DNA of 64,000 nt from Mycolicibacter virginiensis (GCF_022374935.2 NZ_CP092430.2:4916143-4980142); one strand, 5' to 3'; positions 20,384 to 30,224 are shown, numbered from the stretch's first letter. Made by a program: numbers and translations. The notes: generated by a model not told the origin, from the letters alone.

Positions 20384-20923
20384 GTGCTTGAGCTCGCCAT
20401 TTTGGGCTTGTTGCTCGAGTCGCCGATGCACGGCTACGAGCTCCGGAAGCGGTTGACCGGTCTGCTGGGTGCGTTCCGGGCGTTCTCCTACGGTTCGCTG
20501 TATCCCGCACTGCGGCGCATGCAGCTGGCCGGCGTGATCGCCGAGGACGCCGCGCCGACGGGGACCCCGGTGCGCCGGGCCCGCCGGGTGTACCGGCTGA
20601 CCGACGCCGGCCGTCAGCGATTCAACGAGCTGGTGTCCGACACCGGCCCGCAGAACTACACCGACGACGGCTTCGGAGTCCACCTGGCGTTCTTCAACCG
20701 CACCCCGGCCGAGGCTCGGATGCGGATCCTCGAAGGCCGCCGCCGGCAGGTGGAAGAACGCCGGGAAGGCCTGCGCAACGCGGTGGCACGGGCCAGCAAC
20801 TCGTTGGACCGCTATACCCGCCAGCTGCACCAGCTCGGACTGGAGTCCAGCGAGCGGGAGGTCAATTGGCTCAACGAGCTGATCGCGGCCGAGCGCGCAT
20901 CGAACCGGGCCGAACAACCCTGA
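20384..20923 (+). CDS. PadR-family transcriptional regulator (Rv0047c homologue)
   Basis: A 179-residue regulator with an N-terminal winged helix ([20 protein letters not shown], residues 2-70) and a C-terminal helical dimerisation region, matching Rv0047c. I chose the GTG at 20384 because GGAGGT (20371-20376) lies 7 nt upstream and the protein then starts LELAILGLL like the family. An in-frame GTG at 20375 sits inside that Shine-Dalgarno sequence. It lies 79 bp upstream of ino1 on the same strand, as in M. tuberculosis, and may regulate it or itself; that is inferred from position. Confidence 0.88.
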   Translation: MLELAILGLLLESPMHGYELRKRLTGLLGAFRAFSYGSLYPALRRMQLAGVIAEDAAPTGTPVRRARRVYRLTDAGRQRFNELVSDTGPQNYTDDGFGVHLAFFNRTPAEARMRILEGRRRQVEERREGLRNAVARASNSLDRYTRQLHQLGLESSEREVNWLNELIAAERASNRAEQP

Positions 20924-21002
20924 TCCTGCATACGGACGCGGGCATCGGGGAACCACAACACAGCACGTCAGCAGTGAAAGCAGAAAAAGGAGAGCGTCGA
21001 AA

Positions 21003-22094
21003 ATGACTGAGCAAACGACGGATGTGCGGGTCGCCATTGTCGGCGTCGGCAACTGCGCGTCCTCGCTGGTCCAAGGCGTCCAGTACTACCAGAACGCCGA
21101 TGACACCTCCACGGTCCCCGGCCTGATGCACGTGCGCTTCGGCCCGTACCACGTCCGCGACGTCAAGTTCGTCGCCGCGTTCGACGTGGACGCCAAGAAG
21201 GTCGGCTTCGACCTGTCCGAGGCCATCTTCGCCTCGGAGAACAACACCATCAAGATCGCTGACGTGCCGCCGACCAACGTCATCGTGCAGCGCGGCCCGA
21301 CCCTGGACGGCATCGGCAAGTACTACGCCGAGACCATCGAGGTTTCCGACGCCGAGGCCGTGGACGTGGTCGCCGCGCTGCGCGAGGCCAAGGTCGACGT
21401 GCTGGTCTCCTACCTGCCGGTGGGTTCGGAAGAGGCCGACAAGTTCTACGCCCAGTGCGCCATCGACGCAGGCGTCGCATTCGTCAACGCGCTGCCGGTG
21501 TTCATCGCCTCCGACCCGGTGTGGGCCAAGAAGTTCGCCGACGCCGGCGTGCCGATCGTCGGCGACGACATCAAGAGCCAGGTGGGCGCCACCATCACCC
21601 ACCGTGTGATGGCCAAGCTGTTCGAGGACCGCGGGGTCACCCTCGACCGCACCTACCAGCTCAACGTCGGCGGCAACATGGACTTCAAGAACATGCTCGA
21701 GCGTGAGCGGCTGGAGTCCAAGAAGGTCTCCAAGACCCAGGCCGTCACCTCTAACCTGACCGGCTCGCTGGCCGGCAAGGTCGAGGACAAGAACGTCCAC
21801 ATCGGACCAAGCGACCACGTCGCCTGGCTCGACGACCGCAAGTGGGCCTACGTGCGGCTGGAAGGCCGCGCCTTCGGTGACGCACCGCTGAACCTGGAGT
21901 ACAAGCTCGAGGTGTGGGACTCGCCGAACTCGGCCGGCATCATCATCGACGCGGTGCGTGCCGCCAAGATCGCCAAGGACCGCGGCATCGGCGGACCGAT
22001 CCTGCCGGCATCGGCGTACCTGATGAAGAGCCCGCCCAAGCAGCTCGCTGACGACGTCGCGCGCGCCCAGCTCGAGGAATTCATCGTCGGCTAG
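21003..22094 (+). CDS. ino1: myo-Inositol-1-phosphate synthase
   Basis: This enzyme converts glucose-6-phosphate to 1L-myo-inositol-1-phosphate with NAD, feeding phosphatidylinositol, PIMs/LAM and mycothiol. The 363-residue protein begins with a Rossmann motif ([13 protein letters not shown], residues 14-26) and contains the conserved [11 protein letters not shown] and NVGGNMDF segments of the bacterial/archaeal-type synthase. The ATG at 21003 is preceded by AAAAAGGAGAG. The coding sequence has very uniform GC-ending codons, as expected of a highly expressed gene. It follows the PadR gene, as in M. tuberculosis (Rv0046c). Confidence 0.97.
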   Translation: MTEQTTDVRVAIVGVGNCASSLVQGVQYYQNADDTSTVPGLMHVRFGPYHVRDVKFVAAFDVDAKKVGFDLSEAIFASENNTIKIADVPPTNVIVQRGPTLDGIGKYYAETIEVSDAEAVDVVAALREAKVDVLVSYLPVGSEEADKFYAQCAIDAGVAFVNALPVFIASDPVWAKKFADAGVPIVGDDIKSQVGATITHRVMAKLFEDRGVTLDRTYQLNVGGNMDFKNMLERERLESKKVSKTQAVTSNLTGSLAGKVEDKNVHIGPSDHVAWLDDRKWAYVRLEGRAFGDAPLNLEYKLEVWDSPNSAGIIIDAVRAAKIAKDRGIGGPILPASAYLMKSPPKQLADDVARAQLEEFIVG

Positions 22095-22114
22095 ACGCCG
22101 ACTCTGCGCCGGAA

Positions 22115-22999
22115 ATGACTGACGACGAGCTGGCCGGCCTCTCGGAGTTCGCCCTCTTGGGGGGCAACGCCGAGCAGGCCGGTCTGGCCGGTCCATTGCC
22201 CGATGTGGAGCGGATCGAGACCGGCGAAGTCAGTGCACTGCGCTGGGGTTCGGCACCGCCGCGGGTGGTGTTCCTGCATGGCGGCGCGCAGAACGCTCAC
22301 ACCTGGGACACCGTCATCCTCGGGCTCGGCGAGCCCGCGCTGGCGGTGGACCTGCCCGGCCATGGCCGTTCGGCGTGGCGCGAGGACGGCGACTACTCAC
22401 CGCAGCGCAATGCCGCCACCCTGGCGCCCGTGCTGCAGGAGCTGGCACCGGATGCCGAGTTGGTAGTCGGCATGTCCCTGGGCGGGCTGACCGCGATCCG
22501 CCTGGCGGCCACCGCCGGCGAGCTGGTGCGCCGATTGGCGATTGTGGATGTGACGCCATCGGCGTTGCAGCGCCATGCCGAGATGAGTGCCGCCGACCGC
22601 GGGACCGTGTCATTGGCCCAAGGCGACCGGACCTTCCCCGATTTCGAGTCGCTGTTGGCCGTCACCGCCGCCGCCGCACCGCACCGGGATCAGGAGTCGC
22701 TGCGACGCGGGCTGCTCCACAACACCCGCCGGTTGCCGGACGGCAGCTGGACCTGGCGCTACGACACCATCCGCTCCGTCGGCGACTTCACCGAACTGTG
22801 GACCGATGTCTCGGCGATCACCGCGCCCACCACCTTGATCCGCGGCGGCGATTCGTTCTTCGTGACCGCCGACGACGTCGCCGAGTACACGCAACGCTCG
22901 CCGGGGCTGACCACCCACGTGGTGGACGGCGCCGGACACTCCGTGCAAAGTGATCGGCCTCGCGTGCTGGTCGAGCTGCTTCGCATGACCCTCGCCTGA
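22115..22999 (+). CDS. Alpha/beta-hydrolase esterase (Rv0045c homologue)
   Basis: A 294-residue alpha/beta hydrolase resembling Rv0045c, a carboxylesterase of uncertain physiological substrate. The nucleophile elbow is VVGMSLGG (Ser121), the oxyanion segment is FLHGGAQNAHTW, and the likely acid and base are Asp246 (RGGDSFF) and His275 (DGAGHSV), so the triad is intact. It starts 20 nt after the ino1 stop and is probably cotranscribed with it. Confidence 0.88.
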   Translation: MTDDELAGLSEFALLGGNAEQAGLAGPLPDVERIETGEVSALRWGSAPPRVVFLHGGAQNAHTWDTVILGLGEPALAVDLPGHGRSAWREDGDYSPQRNAATLAPVLQELAPDAELVVGMSLGGLTAIRLAATAGELVRRLAIVDVTPSALQRHAEMSAADRGTVSLAQGDRTFPDFESLLAVTAAAAPHRDQESLRRGLLHNTRRLPDGSWTWRYDTIRSVGDFTELWTDVSAITAPTTLIRGGDSFFVTADDVAEYTQRSPGLTTHVVDGAGHSVQSDRPRVLVELLRMTLA

Positions 23000-23062
23000 A
23001 ACCCCATCAACCCGTCGGTCCACTCGCCTGATACCCGGCAATTCCGGGGATAAGGTGGCGAG

Positions 23063-23860
23063 ATGGCCCGGCCCATCCGCATCGCCGTCCAACTGCAGCC
23101 CCAACACGCGGCGCACTACGGCGCCATCCGCGACGCGGTCCGGCGTTGCGAAGACACCGGTGTCGACATCGCCTTCAACTGGGACCACTTCTTCCCGCTC
23201 TACGGCGACCGCGACGGACCGCACTTCGAATGCTGGACCATGCTGGCCGCCTGGGCCGAGCAGACCTCGCGCATCCAGATCGGCGCGCTGGTGTCGTGTA
23301 ACTCCTATCGCAACCCGGAGCTGCTCGCCGACATGGCCCGCACCGTCGACCACATTGGCGACGGCCGGCTGATCCTGGGCATCGGTTCGGGCTGGAAGCA
23401 CCGGGACTACCGAGAATACGGCTACGAGTTCGGGACCGCAGGCAGCCGCCTCGACGACCTGGCCGGCGCACTGCCGCGCATCAAAAGCCGCCTGGCCCAG
23501 CTCAATCCGCCACCCACCCGGGCGATGCCGCTGTTGATCGGCGGCGGCGGGGAGCGCAAGACCCTGCGCCTGGTCGCCGAACACGCCGACATGTGGCACA
23601 GCTTCGCCGACGCCGACAGCTACCCGCACAAGGCCGCCGTGCTCGCCGAGCACTGCGCCGCCGTCGGGCGAGACCCCGCCACGATCGAACACTCCGCGGC
23701 GCTGGGCGGCGACCAGACGCGCGGCAGCGTGGCCGAGTTACTCGCCGAGGCGGATGCGTTGACGCGCCTGGGGGTGAGCCTGCTGACCATCGGCAGCAGC
23801 GGACCCGACTACGACCTGTCCGCCGCCGAGGCGCTGTGCCGATGGCGCGACCAGCAATAA
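23063..23860 (+). CDS. LLM-class, F420-dependent oxidoreductase (Rv0044c homologue)
   Basis: A luciferase-like monooxygenase-fold protein of 265 residues, probably binding F420, with the typical FNWDHFFP start, LGIGSGW mid-segment and LLIGGGGERKTL. Its substrate is unknown. A TAAGGT element lies 6 nt before the ATG, compatible with a leaderless message. Its last 19 nt overlap the start of the following transporter gene, so the transporter operon may be driven from here. Confidence 0.85.
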   Translation: MARPIRIAVQLQPQHAAHYGAIRDAVRRCEDTGVDIAFNWDHFFPLYGDRDGPHFECWTMLAAWAEQTSRIQIGALVSCNSYRNPELLADMARTVDHIGDGRLILGIGSGWKHRDYREYGYEFGTAGSRLDDLAGALPRIKSRLAQLNPPPTRAMPLLIGGGGERKTLRLVAEHADMWHSFADADSYPHKAAVLAEHCAAVGRDPATIEHSAALGGDQTRGSVAELLAEADALTRLGVSLLTIGSSGPDYDLSAAEALCRWRDQQ

Positions 23861-25623
23861 GGCTCGCGGCGTTCATCGCCACCTGCCTGATCGTGTGCGG
23901 TCTGGCGGCGGTGCCGCCGGCCGGGGCCGCCCCGGACCTGTGCACCCCGCCCGGGGAGCAGGCCGCCGTCGCGCTGCCGGTCAAACTGGCCAACGCCAAG
24001 CGGCCACGCGAGGACAAATACACCACGGCCGGCGTCGAACCGCTCAGTTCGATTGATGTGACCAAGCTCGGGCTGGGCACCCCGGGTGTGCTGACGGTCG
24101 GCACGCTGACCGAAAGCCCCCCGACGAACTGCATCAACGCCAAAGGCCGCTACAGCGGGTTCGACAATGAACTGCTGCGGGCCATCGCCAAGAAACTGGG
24201 CCTACGAGTCCACTTCGTCGGCACCGACTTCTTCGGCCTGCTGGCCCAAGTGGAATCGGGACGTTTCGACGTCGGGTCGGCATCGATCAACGCCACCGAC
24301 GAGCGGCGCCGCACCGTCGGCTTCACCAACGGCTACGACTTCGGCTACATGGCCCTGGTGGTCCCGGCCGGATCCGGGATCACCGGATACGACTCCCTGA
24401 CCAGCGGGCAGCGCATCGCGGTGGTCCAGGGCACCGTCGAAGACGCCTACGTCGTCGACACCCTGGAAGTCGAACCGGTGCGGTTCCCCGACTCGATCAC
24501 GCTGTACGCCAGCCTGAAAAGCCGCCAGGTGGACGCGTGGGTGGCGCCGTCGCTCACCGCACTGAACCTGCTGAAGCCCGGCGATCCGGCGCAGATCGTG
24601 AGCTATACCTTCAGCCCGGCCGGCTTCGAGGCCTACGCGGTGGCCAAGGGCAACCAGGCGCTGATCTCGGCGCTGAACTCCGGCCTGGACGCGGTCATCG
24701 AAGACGGCACCTGGCCGCAGCTGTTCACCGACTGGGTGCCGCGGCCGTTGCCGCCGGACTGGCAGCCGGGTTCCAAGTCGGCGGCCACCCCGCATCTGCC
24801 GGACTTCGCCGCGATCGCGGCGCGGCATCACCGGCTCGAGTCAGAGCCGTACACGCCCAAATCCACGCTGGCGCAGCTCCGCGACTCCTTCTTCGACTGG
24901 CACTTGTACCGGCGCGCGCTGCCGGACCTGCTCAAGACCGGTCTGCCCAACACGCTGCTGCTGACGGTGAGCGGTGGCGCCATCGGCTTGGTGGCGGGGC
25001 TGGGTCTGGCCGTGGCCGGACTCTCGCGCACCCGATGGCTGCGCTGGCCGGCGCGGATCTACACCGACATCTTCCGGGGACTGCCCGAGGTGCTGATCAT
25101 CCTGCTGATCGGCCTGGCGGTCGGGCCGCTGGTGGGCGGGCTGACACACAACAACCCGTACCCGTTGGGGATCGCGGCGCTGGGGCTGACCGCGGCGGCC
25201 TATATCGGGGAGATCTTGCGCTCGGGCATCCAGAGCGTGGAGTCCGGCCAGCTGGAGGCCTCGCGCGCACTGGGTTTCGGCTACCCGGCGGCGATGCGCC
25301 TGGTGGTGATCCCGCAGGGCATCCGGCGAGTACTGCCGGCGCTGGTCAACCAGTTCATCGCTCTGCTGAAGGCATCGGCGCTGCTGTACTTCCTCGGTCT
25401 GGTCGCCGGTCAGCGGGAGCTTTTCCAGGTGGGCCGCGACTTCAACGCCCAGACCGGCAGCCTCTCCCCCCTGGTGGCCGCCGGCGTCCTCTATCTGGCC
25501 CTGACCATTCCGCTGACACACCTGGTCAACTTCGTCGATCATCGGTTGCGGCGCGGCCGGCCCGCCGAAGCCGACGATTTCGTCGAGCTGAGCCCGGCGA
25601 TCTCCAGTCAGGAGATGACGTGA
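23842..25623 (+). CDS. Polar amino-acid (glutamine-type) ABC transporter, fused binding protein and permease
   Basis: A 593-residue fusion. A signal sequence (LAAFIATCLIVCGLAAV, about residues 8-24) leads to a periplasmic-type SBP_bac_3 solute-binding domain (about 60-290, SGFDNELLRAIAKKLGL and DVGSASINATDERR). A HisM/GlnP-type permease follows (about 350-580) with the EAA loop segment EASRALGFGYPAAMR. Such fusions are known in Gram-positive GlnP proteins. The start ATG at 23842 lies within the 3' end of the LLM oxidoreductase gene. The frame extends far upstream in that gene but reads it out of frame. With the ATPase gene that overlaps its stop it makes a complete importer, probably for glutamine or a related amino acid. 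No equivalent sits here in M. tuberculosis. Confidence 0.88.
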   Translation: MARPAIRLAAFIATCLIVCGLAAVPPAGAAPDLCTPPGEQAAVALPVKLANAKRPREDKYTTAGVEPLSSIDVTKLGLGTPGVLTVGTLTESPPTNCINAKGRYSGFDNELLRAIAKKLGLRVHFVGTDFFGLLAQVESGRFDVGSASINATDERRRTVGFTNGYDFGYMALVVPAGSGITGYDSLTSGQRIAVVQGTVEDAYVVDTLEVEPVRFPDSITLYASLKSRQVDAWVAPSLTALNLLKPGDPAQIVSYTFSPAGFEAYAVAKGNQALISALNSGLDAVIEDGTWPQLFTDWVPRPLPPDWQPGSKSAATPHLPDFAAIAARHHRLESEPYTPKSTLAQLRDSFFDWHLYRRALPDLLKTGLPNTLLLTVSGGAIGLVAGLGLAVAGLSRTRWLRWPARIYTDIFRGLPEVLIILLIGLAVGPLVGGLTHNNPYPLGIAALGLTAAAYIGEILRSGIQSVESGQLEASRALGFGYPAAMRLVVIPQGIRRVLPALVNQFIALLKASALLYFLGLVAGQRELFQVGRDFNAQTGSLSPLVAAGVLYLALTIPLTHLVNFVDHRLRRGRPAEADDFVELSPAISSQEMT

Positions 25624-26366
25624 CAGCGCCGTCGGACCGCGAGCCGGTGTCGTTGGCGGCCAAGGGGATTCAGTTGTCCTTCGGCAAACATCAGGTGCTG
25701 CGCGGGGTCGACCTCGACGTGCCGGCGGGCGCCACCGCCGCGGTGATCGGTCCCTCCGGCTCGGGTAAGTCGACGATGCTGCGCACCTTGAACCGGCTCC
25801 ACGAACCCGACGCAGGCGATGTCCTGCTGGGTGGCCGATCGGTGCTGGCCGACGACCCCGACGAGCTGCGCCAGCGGATCGGGATGGTGTTCCAGCATTT
25901 CAATCTGTTCCCGCACCGCAGCGTGCTGGACAACATCACGCTGGCTCCGCGCAAGCTGCGCGGGATGTCCGACGACGCGGCCCGCGAGCTCGCGCTGGGC
26001 CTGCTGGACCGCGTCGGGCTGAAGAACAAGGCCGCCTCGCGCCCGTCGGCGCTCTCCGGCGGCCAGCAACAACGGGTGGCGATCGCCCGGGCGCTGGCGA
26101 TGCAGCCGCAGGTGATGCTTTTCGACGAGGCCACCTCGGCGCTGGACCCGGAGTTGGTCAAGGGGATCCTGGCGTTGATCGCCGAACTCGGCGCCGACGG
26201 CATGACGATGGTCGTGGTCACCCATGAGATGGGCTTCGCCCGCTCCGCGTCGGACACGGTGGTCTTCATGGACCGGGGCAGGGTCGTGGAGTCCGGCCCG
26301 CCGGATCAGCTGTTCGACAACGCAGCGACGGAGCGGCTGCAGAAGTTCCTGTCCCAAGTGTTGTGA
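25620..26366 (+). CDS. ABC transporter ATPase, GlnQ type
   Basis: The 248-residue ATPase partner of the fused permease. Walker A is GPSGSGKST, the signature LSGGQQQR, Walker B VMLFDEATS and the switch His is in VVTHEMGF. Sequence details (LNRLHEPDAGDV, ATSALDPE) are those of polar amino-acid importers. The GTG at 25620 overlaps the permease stop as GTGA. Confidence 0.93.
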   Translation: MTAPSDREPVSLAAKGIQLSFGKHQVLRGVDLDVPAGATAAVIGPSGSGKSTMLRTLNRLHEPDAGDVLLGGRSVLADDPDELRQRIGMVFQHFNLFPHRSVLDNITLAPRKLRGMSDDAARELALGLLDRVGLKNKAASRPSALSGGQQQRVAIARALAMQPQVMLFDEATSALDPELVKGILALIAELGADGMTMVVVTHEMGFARSASDTVVFMDRGRVVESGPPDQLFDNAATERLQKFLSQVL

Positions 26367-26424
26367 CAGCAACCTTCGCAGACCTATCACCCCTCGTGGG
26401 GACCGCCGGTTAGACTGGCGAACT

Positions 26425-26937
26425 ATGACGGAGAGCACTGCCGATACGCCGCAGGTGACGGCGATCGCGGAAGGCTTGCACCGCTCGCTGTCCAAACTCT
26501 TTTCGATACTGCGGCGCGGCGACATCAGCAGAGGCACGCCGACCGGCGAGTTGACCCTGGCTCAGCTGTCGATCCTGATCACGCTGCTGAATCGCGGCCC
26601 CATCCGCATGACCGAGCTGGCCGCTCACGAACGGGTCCGCACCCCCACCACCACGGTGGCGATCCGCCGCCTGGAGAAGATCGGCCTGGTCAAGCGCAGC
26701 CGGGATCCGTCCGATCTGCGGGCGGTGCTGGTTGACATCACCCCCGAAGGCCTGGCCAGCCACCGCGAGTCGCTGGCAAACCGGCACGCCGCGCTGGCGG
26801 CGATGCTGAGCAAGCTCAGCCAGGAAGACCTGGACACCCTGACCCGGGCGCTCGAGCCCCTGGAGCGCCTGGCCACCTGTGACGGTGTCGAACCGGCAGC
26901 CGCCGGCGATGCGGGCTGCCCCATGGATTGCGGTTGA
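26425..26937 (+). CDS. MarR-family regulator (Rv0042c homologue)
   Basis: A 170-residue MarR winged-helix protein (ILITLLNRGPIRMTELAAHE, then RRLEKIGLVKR wing segment), corresponding to Rv0042c. Its tail CPMDCG adds a Cys pair and another Cys precedes it (ATCDG), which could be redox- or metal-sensitive; that is speculative. The ATG at 26425 follows TAGACT by 8 nt. Its stop overlaps the next start as TGATG-type ATGA, so it is coupled to the SDR gene. Confidence 0.85.
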   Translation: MTESTADTPQVTAIAEGLHRSLSKLFSILRRGDISRGTPTGELTLAQLSILITLLNRGPIRMTELAAHERVRTPTTTVAIRRLEKIGLVKRSRDPSDLRAVLVDITPEGLASHRESLANRHAALAAMLSKLSQEDLDTLTRALEPLERLATCDGVEPAAAGDAGCPMDCG

Positions 26938-27602
26938 TGCCGACTGCTCTGATCACCGGAGCCGGCGGCGGTATCGGTTCGGCGATAGCGGCGGCATTGG
27001 CGCCCACCCACACCCTATTGCTCGCCGGTCGGCCATCAGCGCGTCTCGACGCGGTGGCCGAAAGGCTCGGTGCCACCACCTGGCCGCTCGACCTGGCCGA
27101 CATCGACGGGATCGACGCAGCCACCGAGATCGTCGACGAACTCGACGTCTTGGTGCACAACGCCGGGGTGATGCTGCCGGGTGCTGCCGGCGAGTCCTAT
27201 ATCGAGGAGTGGCGGGCCACGTTCGAGGTGAACGTATTCGGTGCGGTGGCCCTGACCCTGGCTCTGTTACCCGCGTTGCGGGCGGCCCGCGGGCAGGTGG
27301 TCTTCATCAACTCCGGTGCCGGACACCGGGTTTCCCCGGGAATGGCGTCGTATTCGGCGAGCAAGTTCGCGCTGCGGGCGTTCGCGGATTCACTGCGCAG
27401 TGACGAGCCGGCACTACGGGTCACCACCGTGTACCCGGGCCGGGTCGACACCGACATGCAGCAAGACCTGGTCGCCTATGAGGGCGGCGAGTACGACCCG
27501 GCCCGCTTCCTGCGTCCCGACACCGTGGCCGAAGTGGTGGCCGCCGCGATACGCACACCCGCCGAGGCACAGCTGCAAGAAGTGGTGATCCGGCCGCGCT
27601 GA
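26937..27602 (+). CDS. Short-chain dehydrogenase/reductase
   Basis: A 221-residue classical SDR. It has the cofactor motif TGAGGGIG (residues 7-14), the NAG motif (VHNAG), catalytic Ser in INSGAG and YSASK carrying the Tyr-Lys pair. The substrate is unknown. It starts at the ATGA overlap with the MarR gene and ends 1 bp before the convergent cyclase gene, so the MarR protein may regulate it. Confidence 0.88.
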   Translation: MPTALITGAGGGIGSAIAAALAPTHTLLLAGRPSARLDAVAERLGATTWPLDLADIDGIDAATEIVDELDVLVHNAGVMLPGAAGESYIEEWRATFEVNVFGAVALTLALLPALRAARGQVVFINSGAGHRVSPGMASYSASKFALRAFADSLRSDEPALRVTTVYPGRVDTDMQQDLVAYEGGEYDPARFLRPDTVAEVVAAAIRTPAEAQLQEVVIRPR

Positions 27603-27603
27603 G

Positions 27604-28740
27604 CTATCGGGTTTCCTGCCGCCGCACCCGGAACAATTTGGTCTCGCCCTCCACACCCTTCAGTGCACGGGTTCCAACAAACGACCAGGCGTACCCCGGG
27701 GCCTCCCCGATGGCCTCGCGGGCCGCGCCCTCCGTCATGACCTCGCCGGGCTCGGCGACGCTGGTGACCCGGCTCGCGACATTGACCGGGCTGCCGAACC
27801 AATCCCGGGCGCGGCTCACCGCCCATCCCGACGCGATACCGGCCCGCAGTTGCGGCAGGTCGGGGTCGTCGGCGGCGCGGTCCAGCAGCTGCAGCGTGGC
27901 GCCGAGCAGCTTCGCGGCGTCGGACGACACCAGCATCACCGCATCGCCGATCGTCTTGACCAGCCGCACCGGAGGGTTGACCACCTCGTGCGCCAGATCG
28001 GCAAGGCGTTCAACGAGTCCCACCAGTTCCTCGGGCGGTATCGCCTCGCCCAGCCGGGTGAACCCGACCATGTCGGCGAAGGCCACCGCGAGCTGCCGCG
28101 CCCCGGGCAGCGCAACCCCGGCCGCCCGCTCGGTGGCGTTGACCTCCTCACCTTCCAGCACCCGCCGCAGCTGGACAAACAGAATGTCGCGAATCATGTC
28201 CCCCAACAAGGGGATAACGGTTCGCACGATCTCCTCGTGGGCTTTGGCGACCTCAAGCTCGGTGAGGCCCGGCCGCATGATCGCCGATATGGTGCTGTAC
28301 CGGAACGCCGGAACCGCCCGGGATATGCCCTCGGAAAGCCGGCGGATCATCAGCAGCACCTGGCCCGGGTCCAGACCGGCCCCGACAAGTCGCTGCAATC
28401 GCACGGCGGCCTCGCCGTCGGCCCGCAAAAGCAGGGCGGCATCGGGATCATCCAACCGCGGCAGCCCCAGCGCACGTTCGATGCCCTGCAACAGGGCCAG
28501 ATCAATGCCGTGGTCGGCGCTGACCGCACGTTCTGACACGTATTTGCCGTCGTCGCCCAGCGCACGATGCGCCGGCATCAGCATCGGCGCCACCTTGGCG
28601 CGGATCTGGTCCAGCCCGAAGCCCTCCTCCAGCAACCAGACCACCAGCTCGGCACGCTCCTCGCGGGCACTGGCATCCAGACCGTCGAACAGCCCCAGCT
28701 CCGCCAGCGTCTCGTGGAATGCTCCGCTCTCGGCCCACAT
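27604..28740 (-). CDS. Class III adenylyl cyclase with Rv1264/Rv2212-type regulatory domain
   Basis: A 378-residue soluble cyclase. The N-terminal 200 residues (ESGAFHETLAELGLFDGLD) resemble the autoinhibitory, pH-responsive domain of Rv1264/Rv2212; the cyclase homology domain spans about 212-375. Both metal-binding aspartates (D223 in FADMVGFT, D266 in GDAVM), the adenine-selecting Lys262 (KTIGDA) and the Asn-Arg transition-state pair (N320, R324 in VNVASR) are present, so it should make cAMP from ATP. The start ATG at 28740 has GAGGCGACAGG directly upstream. It is convergent with the SDR gene. Confidence 0.88.
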   Translation of the reverse strand: MWAESGAFHETLAELGLFDGLDASAREERAELVVWLLEEGFGLDQIRAKVAPMLMPAHRALGDDGKYVSERAVSADHGIDLALLQGIERALGLPRLDDPDAALLLRADGEAAVRLQRLVGAGLDPGQVLLMIRRLSEGISRAVPAFRYSTISAIMRPGLTELEVAKAHEEIVRTVIPLLGDMIRDILFVQLRRVLEGEEVNATERAAGVALPGARQLAVAFADMVGFTRLGEAIPPEELVGLVERLADLAHEVVNPPVRLVKTIGDAVMLVSSDAAKLLGATLQLLDRAADDPDLPQLRAGIASGWAVSRARDWFGSPVNVASRVTSVAEPGEVMTEGAAREAIGEAPGYAWSFVGTRALKGVEGETKLFRVRRQETR

Positions 28741-28847
28741 CCTGTCGCCTCAAATCGTTGCCACACCGCCAGGTTGGCCGGCCATCCGTACCCCGGGTGC
28801 ACCCGCAGGACGTGGTGGTCCGGCCGCCCCGGCCCGGTTGATTCGGG

Positions 28848-29519
28848 TCAGCCGATGATGCCCGCCCGGACCTGGTCGGCTACCTTGAGCGCCTGATCGG
28901 ACACGATCCCGCTGCTGCACACCAGAACCTCGATGGCCGCGTTGGACTTTCCGGTGATCACGTGCGAGCACGTCGAGTGGTCCGAGACCCGGTTGGTGCG
29001 TACCGCGAAGCCGTCGCCGGCCTCCGACGGGGTCTGCACGTACCACTGCTCGTCGTCTTGGCCGGGCAGCGTCAGGTTGACCTGGTCACCGGCGCAGTTC
29101 TGCCAGGACTGCGCGGTCTCGCTCACGAAGTCCGACGCGGCCTCTTCGGTGGGGAACGCGGCGATCACCGTCGTAACCCGCACCCGAACCGGACCGGTCA
29201 CATCGCTGGTGAGGGTCTGCAGATCGATCCCGCGGAATGAAGTGCCGCCATAAGTCGATTCGGTTGCCGGATAGACCGCCCCGACACACCCCTTCTCAAT
29301 GGACTTGTAGTTCCGCAGCCCGTTGGCGTGGTCGGTGACGGTCAGCGAGGGGTTCCGCAGTCCGGGACCGGCGAAGATGCTGTTGAGCGATGCGGGGTCG
29401 GGCTGCAGCGCCGCGAGGTCACCGGCCTCGACCGGGGCGGCGACGGCCGGCGCCGCAAGCACCCACCCGGCCGCAGCGATGGCGGCGGTGAACATGCCCA
29501 GAGTGTGCGAATCGCGCAT
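28848..29519 (-). CDS. Secreted PknH_C-like sensor-domain protein A
   Basis: A 223-residue exported protein with an N-terminal signal peptide (ending near AAPAVAAP) and a single domain with four cysteines (GCVGA, WQNCAG, STCSH, LVCSS). Their number and order match the two-disulfide extracellular domain of PknH-type Ser/Thr kinases (Pfam PknH_C). No kinase is attached. It is one of five such genes clustered here, and the ligand is unknown. It is 42 nt downstream of protein B on the same strand and probably cotranscribed. Confidence 0.75.
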   Translation of the reverse strand: MRDSHTLGMFTAAIAAAGWVLAAPAVAAPVEAGDLAALQPDPASLNSIFAGPGLRNPSLTVTDHANGLRNYKSIEKGCVGAVYPATESTYGGTSFRGIDLQTLTSDVTGPVRVRVTTVIAAFPTEEAASDFVSETAQSWQNCAGDQVNLTLPGQDDEQWYVQTPSEAGDGFAVRTNRVSDHSTCSHVITGKSNAAIEVLVCSSGIVSDQALKVADQVRAGIIG

Positions 29520-29561
29520 GGCGAGCTGACCTTTCGTCGACGTAGTTCGGGAGGGCTGGAG

Positions 29562-30224
29562 CTAGGCGAGGTTGCGGACAATCTGCGAACGCAGGCTGCG
29601 TCCCTTGCCGCCCGGATTGGCGTCGGTGCACAGCCGGACGTCGACGACGTAGTTGTTCTTGGCCTGCAGCACCCGCTCGCAGCCCGCCGTGCCCTTCATG
29701 GGATTCGCGAACAGCGTGGCGAACAGTTCCAGTCCTCCCGCGGTGACCACACCGGCCTTGAGATCTGCGCTCATCCCATTGGTGTACTCGGCGGTCAACG
29801 GTGTGCCCTTGCAGCTCTTCCAGATGGCAGCCTGGTCATTGAGGTAGGTCTGCGCGGCTTTGGCGTCGGGGAACTCAGCGACGGCCTGGACCACGTTCGG
29901 GTTCAGCTCGCCACCGGGCTGCCGAAGGGTCTGCACGACGAAGTCGGTGTAACCCGAGCCGTCGTAGGCCGCCGCTGAGCCGGGCGCGTACACCGCCGTA
30001 CAGTTCGCCGGCGTAGTGGTCGGCGTACTCAGCGGCTGAGTGCCGGACTCGGAGCTGATCACCTGCATCGTGGTGTCCATCCGCTCGCTGACCTCATCGG
30101 CGGGAACCAGCACGTCAGCCAGGTCCACGGCACTCGGCGCGGCCTGCGCGATCGAGCCGTCCGCGAGCACCCCGATTAACGCCGCGGCCGAGACTGCCAC
30201 CACTGAGGCTAGGTGAATTCGCAT
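29562..30224 (-). CDS. Secreted PknH_C-like sensor-domain protein B
   Basis: A 220-residue exported protein with a signal peptide (RIHLASVVAVSAAALIGVL) and the four-Cys sensor pattern (ANCTAVY, WKSCKG, AGCERV, VRLCTD). The ATG at 30224 is chosen because the signal peptide begins there; the open frame upstream to 30380 is arginine/serine-rich and lies in the divergent promoter region. It is divergent from protein C across 155 bp that must hold both promoters. Confidence 0.75.
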   Translation of the reverse strand: MRIHLASVVAVSAAALIGVLADGSIAQAAPSAVDLADVLVPADEVSERMDTTMQVISSESGTQPLSTPTTTPANCTAVYAPGSAAAYDGSGYTDFVVQTLRQPGGELNPNVVQAVAEFPDAKAAQTYLNDQAAIWKSCKGTPLTAEYTNGMSADLKAGVVTAGGLELFATLFANPMKGTAGCERVLQAKNNYVVDVRLCTDANPGGKGRSLRSQIVRNLA

